Assembly: GCA_037176725.1 (NCBI GenBank)
Contig: JAZBRS010000014.1
Span: 80,024,501-80,088,500 of the forward strand
Source: Posidonia oceanica
Taxonomy: Eukaryota; Streptophyta; Magnoliopsida; Alismatales; Posidoniaceae
Length of the DNA: 64,000 nucleotides
Direction: 5' to 3'
The notes beneath the pieces were generated by a model, which searched no databases, was not told the origin of the DNA, and was given only the letters and a program-made list of their open reading frames with translations. Made by a program: the position numbers and the translations under genes. Positions 44,132 through 56,190 of this stretch are shown in pieces (position 1 is the first letter of the stretch; each line of letters begins with the position of its first letter).

Positions 44132-45945
44132 GATACAGGCATAGATGAAAATGATGAACCACCACTTGAGTTCCTGCCTTACGATGACGATCCAAAAGGG
44201 CCTAACCTCCACGTCAAAGAAGAGACGGAGGCAGTCAATATCGGCATAGCCATAGATGTTAAAGAGGTCCGCATCAGTGCCAAACTGACACCTCAAGCTA
44301 GAGCAGAATTCATTGCATTCCTTATGGAATATGCAGTTGTCTTTGCCTGGAGCTATGAAGACATGGTCAGCCTCGACGTTGAGATTGTAGTGCACAACCT
44401 GCCTCTGGATCCAGATGCAAAGTCGGTAAAGTAGAAGCTCTGGAAGTGGCGACCACAGTGGCTACTCAAAATCAAAGAAGAAATCATGAAGCAGCACAGC
44501 GTCAACTTTCTCAAGGTTGTCCTCTACCCGGAATGGCTTGCAAATGTTGTGCTAGTGCCTAAGAAGGATGGCCAGGTCCGCATGTGCATTGACTATAGGG
44601 ATCTGGACAAAGCTAGTCCTAAGGACGACTTCCCTCTACCGCACATCGACGTCCTGGTGGACAACACTGCAGGGCACAAAATGCTTTCCTTTATGGACGG
44701 TTTCTCCAGCTATAATCAGATTAAGATGGCAGAAGAAGACATGGAAAAGACTTCATTTATCACCCCCTAGGGAGTCTTCTGCTATCAAGTTATGCCGTTT
44801 GGGCTTAAGAATGCTGGAGCAACTTATCAGAGGACGATGACAGCACTGTTCCACGACCTCATGCACCAAGAAGTCGAGGTCTACATGGATGATATAATTG
44901 CCAAGTCTAGAGAGCCTGAGGACCACCTCATCTGCCTCAAGAAGCTCTTTGATCGCCTGAGGAAGTACAAGCTTCACCCTACCCCAACAAGTGTGTATTC
45001 GGGGTATCATCTGGCAAGCTCCTGAGCTATACTGTCAGCCAGAGGGGAATTGAAGTGGACTCGAGCAAGGCCAAAGCCATCGTGGACATGCCACCCCCAA
45101 GACTGAGAAGGAAGTCAGAGGCCTGCTGGGACGTCTGCAATACATCAGTCGGTTCATCACACAGCTCACACCCATCTGTGAACCGTTCTTCAAGCTCCTA
45201 AGGAAGAATGCACAGATCAATTGGAGCGAGGAGTGCCAAGCTGCATTTAACAAGATCAAGCAACTCCTAATCAAGCCTCCTGTCCTGGTTTCTCTCATGC
45301 TAGGGAGACCTCTGATTCTCTACCTTTCTTCCATGCAGTATTCCATGGGTGCAGTCTTGGGCCAACATGATGAATCGGGTAGAAAGGAGAATGCCATCTA
45401 TTACCTGAGCAAAAAATTCATTGATTGCAAAGCCAGGTATAGCACCATAGAGAAAACCTGCCTGTCTCTTGTCTGGGCCGCACCAAAGCTAAGACACTAC
45501 ATGATGGCGCACCCAGTCCAGCTCTTATGTCGGCACGACCCCATCAAGTTCCTTTTTCAGAAGCCGGCCATGGTAGGCCGATGCATCAAGTGGCAGGTGC
45601 TATTGTCCCAGTATGACATCACCTTCGTCACGCAGAAATCAATGAAGGGGCAGGCCATGGCAGATCATCTAGCCAATTTCCCCCTGCCTGAGTATCAACC
45701 TCTAGAGACGCTGTTCTCTGATGAGGACATCTTATTCGCCATGGAGGATTTAGAGCAGAAGGATCCTGAAGATGAACTATAGTGGCATCTGTACTTCGAT
45801 GGCGCAGTTAATAGAAGAGGCAGAGACATCGGCGCTGTCCTAGCAACGCCGCAGGGAGAGCTGATCCCATTTGCCAAGAAAATGACCTTCCCTTGCACCA
45901 ATAATGAGGCAGAGTATGAAGCCTGCATTCTGGGACTGCAAGTCG

Positions 45946-46027
45946 CACTCGAGCACGATGTGCGAAAGCTGCATGTACACGGAGATGCGATGCTAGTCAT
46001 GTAGCTTTCGCACATCGTGCTCGAGTG
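45946..46027. repeat. Perfect 25-bp inverted repeat in element E
   Basis: Arms 45946-45970 and 46003-46027 are exact reverse complements; the spacer is 32 nt. The left arm is normal coding sequence of RNase H 2 (present in A and F). The right arm replaces the codons for the Ile-Ser-Gln-Val-Asn stretch found there in A and F. Confidence 0.95.
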
Positions 46028-46642
46028 ACGATTGGAAGACCAAGGACCCCAAGCTAGTGCCATACCATGAATGCCTGCTGAAGCTTATTGAACACTTTGG
46101 GGAAATCTGCTTCACCTTCATGAGCAGAGCCATGAACGCCTATGCAGATGCTGTAGCAACCTTAGCATCTTGGCTCTCTATACTCGAGTATCGTGCAGTG
46201 AACGTATCGGTCACTCGTGTGGAACAGCCTGCACACGGCATGAGCATCGAGAAAGCAGATCCAGCTGAGGAACTACTATGGTACCATAACATCAATGTCT
46301 TCCTGGAATCTAGCAACCTCCCACCATACGCCTCAGCAGCAGACAGAGAGACTTTGGCACGTCAGGCGTCAAAGTACGTGATGGGGGCAGGACATCTGTA
46401 CAGAAGATCTTACAATCTGATGCTCCTACGCTGCGTAAGCAAGAAAGAGGCCGACACACTGATGCTCCAAGTCCATGCAGGGACCTACGGCCCTCACATG
46501 AACGGTGTGTTGTTGGCCAAGAGGATTATGCTGCAGGGCTACTTCTGGTCAACCATGGAGGCAAACTGCTGCCAGTTTGTGCGTAAGTGCCATAGCTGCC
46601 AAATCCATGGGAACTTCATACACGCTCCCCTACAGCAATTGC

Positions 46643-46647
46643 ACAGC
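46643..46647. repeat. Presumed left target-site duplication of element F (ACAGC)
   Basis: The five bases before the F LTR; the right copy would be beyond the window. Confidence 0.4.
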
Positions 46648-49600
46648 TGTTGACACCCCATCTTGGCAGGCCCGGACCCTTGGAGCCCTCTTGGTGATTG
46701 CTGGATCAAACCCCAACCAAACCCTAACCCTAATCCTCCTCTCTACCCTTCAAAATCAGCCTGTTTTGACCTAAACCTTTACCCCCCTTCCCAACCTCAA
46801 AACCTAACCAAAATCCATAGGAAAATCCACCACTATCCACCCAACAAACCTACCCAAGAACTTAGAAATTTCCAAACCTAACCCATTCCCAAAAACCCTA
46901 GAAAACCTAGGTGAAACTAACCTTTTTCTACACCTTGAAACCCCTCCAAGACCTCCTTAGAATCAAACCAAAACTTCAGAACCAAGACTACAAACCCTAG
47001 ACTACCCACTCACCAATTCTCACCCCATTCCAAGACCATTAAGACTCTCTTTCACCCAAATTATCCTTTTCTCTCCCCAGGATTATCATTTTCTCTCTCC
47101 TCTCTCTCTCTCCTGATTATCATCTCTCTCTTCATCCCTTTCTTATCCTTTTTCTGGTCTAGCTGTGGGCCCCCTCTGTGCTTCTATCCTTCCTCTATCT
47201 TATCCCTATTTTTACTTTATTTTTAACACTTTTTCTGAATTTTAAAAAAATCGTTTTCCTCCAACCTATCTCTTTTCCTCTTATCTCCCTCTTTTTTCCA
47301 TTTCTTTCTTCCTTCTCTTTTTCTTTTCTCCCTTCTGCAAAAATCCACAAAAACTCATAAAAATCTGTAAAATCTCAAAACACAAAAGAAACAAATCAGA
47401 ACCCTAAGAAAAACAATATTAAACAAGCTATTAACAACTTAAACTTAACTAAATCAAGTTAAAAGAAAAACCAAACATGCAAGCTAAAAAATGCAAAACA
47501 AATCAAAAGAAAACACTGAAAAATCAAGGAAAAGACTAAAATAAAATCAAAACCCACCAAAAATAAAAACCCCATCAGAAGAACTAAAAGACAAACCCTA
47601 AAAAAGAAGAATTAAAAATCAAACACTAAAACAAGTAATTAAAGAAGGCAAAAGACTTAACCTAATAAACATAAGAAAAACAAGTTAAAAACTTAATTAA
47701 AAAAGAAGAGAAAAACACATCTGAAAGACTTGAAAACACTCTATCAAACCAGAAAAATCCAACTAAAAACTTCAAGAAAAATCAATAAATAAAAATCAAA
47801 ACATAACTTAAAAGACTTAAAAAGGAAGAAACCCTAAGAAGACTAAAACTTAAAAACCTAAAACCAACCTTGATTAATACGAAATTAAATCCTAAAAAAT
47901 CCTAATTAATATCCTAAGTGTCCAACAAGGGAAATACAATTTTTAAAACAATTTAAAAAAGGTTTAACAAACATTTAATCAAGTGAAAACCAATTAAAAA
48001 CAAAACCAAAGCCCTAAAACCCTAATCAAGCCCAAAACACATTAATCAACTCAAAATGACCATTAAAAATTTTAATTAAAATCCTAATCTACAGCACAAC
48101 CCTTTTGGCATTTTTATTTATTTTAAGTTCCTTTTTATTAATTTTATTTCCCCATTCTACCCTCTCTTTCCTTCTTACTTCTCTTTTTCTTTCTTTCTTT
48201 TCTTTACTGGGCCCTTTGGCCCGTTTCTTCTTTTTATTTTTTGTTTTTGTTTTCTTCCTTCAGCCCACAGTCCGGCCCGCCTTCTCCACCCTTCTTCTTC
48301 CTTCTGCTTTTTTTTTTCTCTTCAGCCAGCTTTCCTCTCCCGCGAGCCAGCTGCCTTTCCCTCCTCCCATTTAAATTTCGAAGCTCCATCCTTTCATCTA
48401 CAGCAACTCACCGCTCTCTCCTGTCTCAGCGTCGATTCCGGGAGGCATTCAATGCCCGTCGCCTCGCCGGCATCCGTCCCCTTTCAGCTGCAGTGCGACG
48501 CCGTTGATTTCAAATTTCCAGCGCGCGTACCGGCAGCTTCTCCTCATTTTTAAGCCTGCGTCCTTCAACTTCGTCAAGGGTTGGCAGTGAGCGATCCAGA
48601 GAGAGCAATCCAGAGCAAACAAGAGCGACCCAGAGAGAGCAAGCCACCTGAGAGTTATCAGACCAGAATTTCACTTCTTCCCCACTTGTGTGACTCGTTC
48701 TCCCTTCTTCCTCTTCATCCTTCCAATTCCAGAGAGAGGAGAGAGCAGAAGAGAGCGTTCGGGAGTCCTTGGCATCCCAGAGAAAAACCCAAATCCCACA
48801 CCATTTCTGACTCCTCAAAACCTCTCCCATTCCTTCCCAAATTCAGAAAACCTCCTTCTTCCTTTCCCAGAAAACCAACACCCGTTCAGGCCTCAATTTC
48901 CCTCCCAATCACTCCCCCAATTTCACCCAGAAACCCAGTCATTTCCCAGCATCGCTCCCCAGCCATTCCACCACCTAACCTGCCCTGAAACACCACCTGA
49001 AGCCACCTGCAACCCAACTCAACCCATCACACAATTCCCCTCACCACAGCCCGCAGATTCTTCCCAAACTCCACCCGGAAATCCACCAGACATCTACCTT
49101 TCCAGGCCACCTAGCAGAAAACCAAACCATCCACCGCAGACCTTAAATTCCGCAACAAACACCTTGCTTCGTTTCAGCCCAGAAATCGACCCAATCCTCA
49201 ATTCCACTCCCCGCTCTCCAGAAGACCTCTCCGAGCATCCAACTTCACTCGCCAGACTTCCAGCAACCTCCCGGAGAGTTTTGTTCCACCGGACGAGCAG
49301 CAACAACCTCCACCCACCTCCGGCAGTGTCCTCTGAACCCAAAAAGCCGACCCTCCGTCCGAGCTACAGGAGCTTCTGTCCGATCGTCTGGGAAGCACCG
49401 GAAGCACGCCCTGAAGTCGCTCCGGCCCTCGCGAGCAGCTGACGACCGCCGCAGCAACTGAACGACCTCCGCCGGCCACCTCTGGAACCACCGACGTCGG
49501 GGGAACGACTCAGACGCGGAGAGAAGTAAATCCTTCTTCCCCTAGCTTCCTCTTCTCCCCCTGATGCTTTTCCGCCGCCCAGAAGTAGCTTTCCCGGTCT

Positions 49601-52364
49601 CCTACTCCGTCCCCGACTTGCCGGTCAGTTCTCCTTCTCCGGCGCCGGCTGCCCTTCCTCCGGACACTCCGACCAACAGAACGCCGCTCCGACTCGCTCC
49701 GGAGCTCTGGACGATCGCCGCCAGCATCCTCCGTCAGGCAGCGCCTCACCAGCTCCCCCTGTCGGCGGTCACGAGTACTGCCGGCGTTCTGCTACAGTGC
49801 TCGTCGACCGCCGACTAGCACTGTTCCTTTATTTTCTTGTTTATAAGGTTTTAGATGTAAATATTGCATGTTTAGCTTAAGTTTTTCAATTATTGCATTC
49901 CAGTCCTTCTGTCATTTAGTTTGCTTAGTTTTAAATTAAATACTATGCCAAATTGCTGTTTTTATTTCCATTTTCCAGTATTTGCTTTTCAGTCCTTCTG
50001 CTGTGCGTTTCAGTTATAATATTTTGTAGTTTAGCCCCTCTACTTTTGATTATTGCATATAGGTCCTGCCGTAGATCAGTTCATTTAATTGCATTCATTT
50101 TACCATACTGCATTGCATTCTAGGTCCCTGCATGTTTCTGATTTTGCATATAGGTCCATGCACTGTAGGAACTTAGCTTTTATTTTCTTATTTTGCATAC
50201 TGCATTGCATTTCCTTCCCTCTGATTTTTCATATTTGCACTTAGGTCCATTTTAAATGGACAGTGGCTATTATGCATGTATTTTGGCTTATTGTATTGCA
50301 TTTCTGACCCTGTTTTTTCCAAAAATCACACACCACTCCTCAGTCTGCGTTTTCAGAGCATGTTTTCCATATAAAATTGCATATTTGACCCCTGCATGAT
50401 TTAAAAATCACACATAGGTCCTTGCAAAAGGTCCTCCCAGACTCCCCAGAACCTTGTTTTCTGGAAAATTTGCATCTTAGACCCCAGTTTTCTTAAAATT
50501 GCTTTCTGATCCCTTTCTGCTTTCAAAACCTCTTTCAAAGCATACCCTCTTTTCAAAACAGCTTTCTGAGCCTAGTTTTTTGCAAAATGGACCCATGTCC
50601 TCTCCTATTTTCGAAATCTATTCCTATGGACCCCTGTTTTCTGGAAAATTTGCATTTTTAGCCCCTTTCTTTTTCAAAATGCTTTCTGAAATCCTGGCTT
50701 TTCCCAGTTTCTTCTCTTTGCTTTTTCTTGCTTTTGCATGCATCCTGCATTCATTTAGTCTTGCATTCTAGCATCCTTTTGCACACACTAAGCACTTTTA
50801 GCTCCCTTTCACTTGGGAGGACCTTTTGCACATCCCTAGGGCCTCCTGAACACCTAGATCTGTTCTTCTCCCCTGTTCTGGCCCTTCTGCCTTGAAGCTG
50901 CGATATCTTCCAATCCGGCCGTTGGATCTTCTCAAGTAAGCTGCCCAGGCGACCGCAGCAAAGCGCTCTTCAGCATGGACCAGATAGATTTCAGATCAGG
51001 CTCCCGGACCTCCAGGTATGTCCTCCTGAACCCCTGCATTGCATTCATTTGCATGCCATTTGCACAGTTTTCCCTTGTTTTCGCTTTCTATCTCTTTGAG
51101 CATGTAGAATAGGGCCTCCCCTTTCTGCTTGTATCTTCCAATCCCCGTTTCGCGTATTCCTGAGTGTTTTGTGTTGTGTTTTCCCTGGATTTATCACTTA
51201 ATGTGACTTTCTTCCCCTTTTCCACAATCCGATCGCATCACGAGCTTTGGGCAGCGTGCGAGACACACCGTGGAACGGTTTAGCGGGAAACAGTCGCAAA
51301 GAGGTGGTAATCCCTCCGTTTGCTCACTCTCCTCTCTGTAGGTCTTCACACCTGCTCTGAGTGGTCCTAAACAACGTCTGTTCCCGCACATGCGTTGTTT
51401 TGCCTCCCCTTTTGCCTCTTCTGATCTTTTCTCTGCATTCTTGCATTCGCATGGCTTTTTCGAGGTTTTATCTCGCTGTTTTGGCACCGTTTTGCGTGCC
51501 CGTTCTCGTCTTGGCACCGTTTTGCGTGCTGCTTTGTCTTTCGCGTCGTTTTGCGCGCTCGCCCTATTTTTGGCACAGTTTTGCGTGCCCGTCACCGTCT
51601 TTTGCACCGATTTGTGTGTCGCCCTGCTTTCTCGCCCGTTTTACTTGCCGACCTTGTCTTTTTGCACCGTTTTGCGCGCTTTCTTGTTTTTCGCCTCGTT
51701 TTGCGTGCTTTACGCCGTTTTCTCTTGCATGTCGATTGCATTGCATGGTTTTACCGTTGTTTTGCTTTTTCGCCTACACTTGCATATAGGGCTGTGATGC
51801 TTACTGCCTGGAGTTCTCACGAGCTAGGTTTCGCCTGGTTCGGAACACAGACAGCGTAGCTGAGCATTTAGACAGCACGTTTACTTTCCTTGCTTTGCTT
51901 CTTCCCACTTAGAGCACGCCTTGATCATTCATTTAGGCATTTATAGGCACATAGGCATTCAATCCTGCATTTCCCTGCATATGCGAGCGTAAGCCTAGAA
52001 AGACCGATTTTCGGGCGTGTCGGGGGTGCCTAACACCTTCCCCGCACGTAACAGGAGTCCTTGCCCTGTCTTCTGGCCCGCAATGACCGTGCTGCCCTTA
52101 TCCTAGGCTAGAGTCATCTCATTTGCATGTATTTGCAATTGTTTCCTTTGCATTGCTTTGCTTTGCATTTCTTGCTTGGTTTTGCGTGTTAATTCACGCA
52201 TTTCCCCCGATTTTCCTTGTCTCCCGTTAATAGACATGGTGGCGACTCTGATTTGTCTTATCTTTCTCTTTTCTCCTCGATTTTAAGTGTTTTCGAGTCG
52301 AGCCCCTTCCTCGGATCCAATCGCCGCTAAATCAGCGAGCCTGATTCTGATCGGGATCGCTACA
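46648..52364 (+). repeat. 5' LTR of element F
   Basis: 5717 bp from TGTTGACACC to GATCGGGATCGCTACA, with TG...CA ends and the PBS one base downstream. Same subfamily as the solo LTR at 16787. Zones: C-rich start; A-rich DNA 47340-48080; GC-rich block 48240-49820 (with a 250-codon Pro/Ser-rich frame at 48690-49442 that has no counterpart of known family); phased TGCATTT sequence 49850-50770; TTTTGCGTG array 51480-51730; conserved 3' part. The 49300-49820 stretch is very close to A, suggesting recent exchange or selection. Confidence 0.95.
51480..51730 (+). repeat. TTTTGCGTG tandem repeat in F LTR
   Basis: About eight degenerate copies of CGTTTTGCGTGC-centred units; the short allele of the array in the A LTR. 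Confidence 0.75.
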
Positions 52365-52365
52365 G

Positions 52366-52383
52366 TGGCGACTCCGCTGGGGA
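52366..52383 (+). other. Primer-binding site of element F (tRNA-Arg type)
   Basis: TGGCGACTCCGCTGGGGA one base after the LTR end. The complement ends AGTCGCCA, as in a plant tRNA-Arg with CCA added; Ogre/Tat elements are known to use tRNA-Arg. Confidence 0.85.
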
Positions 52384-53700
52384 TGAGACTAGACTCCGGC
52401 TTTCGTTCCCGACTTTTCGCTCGCCTGTTTTGCAGCTCTGTCTGCCTTGTGTGCCTTCTTCGCCTGTTTTGCTCGCGTTTCTGTGCAAACCCCTAGCAAG
52501 TCGCTTCGTGGCTACTTCGCTTAGGTTCTCGCACCTCTTTCGCTTCGATTTTTGCTCTCTTTCTGCCTGGCTTTGCTCCTTTGCTTGTTTTTTTTACTTA
52601 CTGTCTTGCTCGTGCCCTTATCTCCTTTACAGCCTGCTTACTTTTACCTTACTTTACCTTACTTGCTTATTACTGCTTTAATTCTCGCACATTACATGTC
52701 TACATACTTTGTTTGGCTAAAATACATGCTTTTTGAACGTTGAATGCTTCTTTTACACTCTTGCTATGTCACTACACACGCACATACTATGCTTACATGC
52801 CTTTTGACTTGATAAATGCTTTTCTTCACCATCATATTCACAGACACTCGCACATGCCATGAACATGCCTTTTGTTGTGTTGTATGATGGTTGCTTGCCA
52901 TTTTGACTGATTTTCTTCCCTTTTGCACTTGCCATGCTTAGGATAGTAGAGACTTGTCTGCTTCCCCCATGGTTAACTAAAAAATGCAAGTAAAAAGAAC
53001 TTCTAGGGGCAACTAGAGACTACAAACAATCCTTCACTCCCTTTGATTAATAAAATGTGCAAGATAAAAAACTCTAATCATTTTGCATAAGCATCATATA
53101 GGGCATGCATTCTTCTCCTCTGAGTCCACCTACTAGTCTGCGAAGGACGGTTCCGGCCTCTTGTTCCACTGCTTTGGGCGTGGCATAAGTTGGTCGGTCC
53201 ATCCCCTCCTTGTCCGGGGGTCGTGTCGGTGTTAGTAGAGGGTACCACCCACGCTTTGGCGGGGAAGAGGCCACCAACGCACCACCCTGTCATTACCTGA
53301 GCTTTGGGTCGGGAGTTAGACAGGGGACCCACTTTTTCTGACCTGAGTCGGTGACCCGTACATCCAGGGATACCCGGAGTAGACAACCTTGTTAGGAAAT
53401 ACTAGTTAGGTAAGGGGGGCATACTAGAAAGCATGCACATCATTCATGCCACTTAACTAACTCATTTGCATTCATCTTTTAGTTTCTAACCCTGATTTTC
53501 TTCTGTTGTGTCAGCGCGATCGGTAAGCGGGTTTCCCTTTGCCAGAGCTCGAGTACCGACCCTCGTTGGCGCCCCTTTTTTGCGACTTAGTTCGCGACCA
53601 TTCCCCTTCTGAGCTATCCGCACTTGCGACGATAGCTCCCCTTAGGAAGCACCGCTTGAATACTCGTCGCAGCCCTGTTCTCACACGCTCTAGGTCAGTG
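52384..53700 (+). other. 5' leader of element F
   Basis: Untranslated leader of 1.3 kb. 53090-53400 aligns with the leader of A (about 15560-15290). A predicted intron lies at 53410-53514. A frame open from 53539 joins gag but the conserved start is the Met at 53701. Confidence 0.6.
53410..53514 (+). other. Predicted short intron in the leader of F
   Basis: TTAG then GTAAGGGG at 53410, T-rich sequence, CTAACCCTG (branch-point-like, ~28 nt before the end), then TTTTCTTCTGTTGTGTCAG ending at 53514. The same signals exist in A (15277-15170). Donor in A is GTGAGA. Prediction only. Confidence 0.42.
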
Positions 53701-56190
53701 ATGGCCCAGTACGTTAGTGAGCCTTCTTTTACTCCTGTCACGGAGGGTGTTTCCGTTCTGGCCCCTCCGGTTGCTCTTTCTGTCCCCCTTGTTCCCCCTC
53801 CGACGCCAGGGTTTCCTCCTCTGACGTCTCTAGGTTCTCAGTACACCCTGGGACAGTGGCAAGCCTCCCTTCCTCCGGATCCGGTCGCCGAGTCTATCTT
53901 GACGGCCGTTACTCGCGTTCCGGAGACGCCACTGCCCCCTCCATCCCAGGGATACGTCGCTTTTGACATCCCTTCCACCGCAGCTGCGACTTTTTTCGTA
54001 GATCCCCCCTTCCCGGACCATCTGTGTCCGTGCCCCTTGCTTCTCAATCCCTGCCGGCACTGCACTTCAGCGTCCCCACTGCCGAGACGCCCGAAGCGCA
54101 GTACCAGCGCCTGATGGAGCTTGCCCAGAGACTGCAGGGCATGGCTTTATCAGTTCGTCCTTCTTCTGTCTTTGTCGTCCCTGAGGTTCCTCCGAGGCCA
54201 GTTCCTGCATTTCATGCATCAACCTCTGCACCTCCGCCTCGACCATCGTCTCAACTGCTCACGGTTCCGACGATGGGGGCCCGTCTACCGCCTCTTGCAC
54301 AACACTTGGCACAGCATGCTCCACTTCCCCCTGGTGGTCAGTCTTTTGGACCGGCTGGAGCCCAGTACCTCACTGGCTCGCTGTCTGGCACTCCGCCTGT
54401 ACAGCAACTGGTGCTCCGTCATCCTACCCCTATCACAGCACAGCATGGCATTTATTCTTCTCCTCTTCACCAAGTCCAGCATCCTGCATACACTCCTGCA
54501 TACACAGTCCTCCAGCACGGATACGCCGGCCATCCCGTTGCTCCACCAGGCGACGCTATGGTAGATCCGGAGGAGCACTTAGGTGCGACCCATTCGGCGT
54601 ATGTGCTCGCTACCCCTGCTGATCCCTCTCCTACAGCAGTAATCCCAGACCCCATCAATAACCGGATGGACGTCTTGGAGAAGGCACTACGACTAGTGCA
54701 GGGTACTGAGCACCAGACCTACCAATTCCAGGACCTCTGTTGCTTTCCAGAGGCGGTACTCCCTTCGAAGTTCAAGATCCCGGACTTCGAGAAGTATAAT
54801 GGTAGGGGCTGCCCCGTAGCACACTTGAAGGCGTATTGCGGTGATCTCGCTCAGCTTCAGGCTGACGAGAGGTTGCTGATCCACTTGTTCCAGAAGAGTT
54901 TGACCGGGCCGGCACTCAAGTGGTTTACATCGCTCGATATGTCAGCCATCAAGACTTGGAACGACCTCAGTCAGGCGTTCCTGGAGCAATACTCCTTCAA
55001 CCTCGATCTTGTCCCAAAGAGGGCGGACTTGATCGCCATCAAGCAGAACTCTGGCGAGCCGTTCGGGGAGTACGTCGGCCGCTGGCGCGCCCTTGCCTCT
55101 CAGGTTTGAGATAGACCCTCTGACGAGGAGTCTATCGAGATCGTTATCAAAGGGGCGCAGCCGTCTCTCGGGGCTCTACTTAGCATTCAGCCAGTCACTT
55201 CTTTTGCGGCACTCATCAGAGCTGGAGCGCGCGTGGAGAGTTCTTTGCGGAGTGGCAACTTCCCAGCTCTCTCTGCGTTCGCTAAGCAGGCAGTGATCAG
55301 CAGCAACAGTGCCAACAGCAGCACCTTCAACAACAACAACAGCGGCAGCAACAACAACCGCCCCAAGAGGAAGGATTCGCCGAAACCCGCTGTTGCATTC
55401 GTCGATTCTCCTGCTGTGCCTGTTCGCTTGCCGTCTCGGCCTGCCCCAGCTCAGATGGTGTACGGTCCTGCACCTAGGAACCCGCACACACCGCACATCA
55501 CTACCACCGCTAGACCAGTCTATCCTGCCGCACCGGTCCAGCAAGGCTCACATCCAAGGCAAAGAAGACCACCCGCTGAGAGGAGGAATTTCACCCCACT
55601 GGTGGAACCACTCATGGTCATCTTGCCGAAGGTGGCATCGCTCCTGAAGTTCCCGGAGGTTCGTCCGCCGCCAAGCCCTCTGCCGCATTGGTTTAGGCCG
55701 GACCTCTTCTACAATTTCCATCGAAGCGTCGGGCATTCGACGGACAATTGCTTCTCCCTGCGGAACGCGATTCAGGACCTGATCGAATCGGGAACGATTG
55801 TGATCGACATGCACGAGGCATCCACTCAAGCACACACTCATGCATCTACATCTCCAGCTGTTCCCCCGCATTCTGGCATCGTCCGCCAACCTTTACCGGA
55901 GCACTCTTATCCGGGAGGGGCGGGAACCTCAGGCGTCCACTCTGTCTAGGACTGCTACTTCTGTAGTGGACCCTTCTGATCTTATCTTTGACATCTCTGA
56001 GCCTTTCCCAGTCAGTCTCTATCTGGCGGCAGTTGCCGGCTCCGAGTCGGGAATCCATTTGATCCGACCGCGTGCTAGGCCGGAGCGCCCTCTCGCGCCA
56101 CCCACCGTGCTCCCTCAGGCTCAATCCCCTGTACACCTCTTAGCCAGAGCCCAGCCTAGTTCTCCCATCCACCTTTTAGGGCGGCCTTAG
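53701..56190 (+). pseudogene. Gag of element F
   Basis: Starts MAQ at 53701 like A. The first ~100 codons are in one frame, then a shift near 54000 leads to the long frame with the Pro-rich part and the Retrotrans_gag domain at about 54770-55095 (KFKIPDFEKYNGRGCP, FQKSLTGPALKWFTSLD, FLEQYSFNLDLVPKR). TGA at 55107-55109 (CGA in A). The knuckle near 55710 reads YNFHRSVGHSTDNC: the first metal-binding Cys is Tyr, so zinc binding should fail. A second frameshift near 55940 precedes repeated HLL(A/G)RP motifs and a TAG at 56188-56190. Confidence 0.9.

Larger units (their letters stand above)
44132..46647 (+). pseudogene. Pol fragment of element E (RT, RNases H, part of integrase)
   Basis: Plus-strand homologue of A and F pol, starting in the acidic PR-RT linker (LPYDDDPKGPNLHV) and ending in integrase just after the zinc finger (CHSCQIHGNF), where F is inserted. 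RT motifs: YPEWLANVVLVPKK, CIDYRDLDKASPKD, MPFGLKNAGATYQR, YMDDIIAK (44882; Val to Met against A and F). RNase H 1 has LSSMQYSMGAVL, again without the Asp. RNase H 2 keeps YFDGAV and NNEAEYE but is broken at 45946-46027 by an inverted duplication. Stops: 44432-44434 (Gln in F), 44768-44770 (Trp in F), 45780-45782; frameshifts near 44985 and at the inverted repeat. An old, dead copy. Confidence 0.92.

Noticed and set aside
48690..49442. 250-codon Pro/Ser-rich frame in F LTR as a gene
   Set aside because: Low complexity; the equivalent parts of the solo and A LTRs do not keep the frame; no family recognised.
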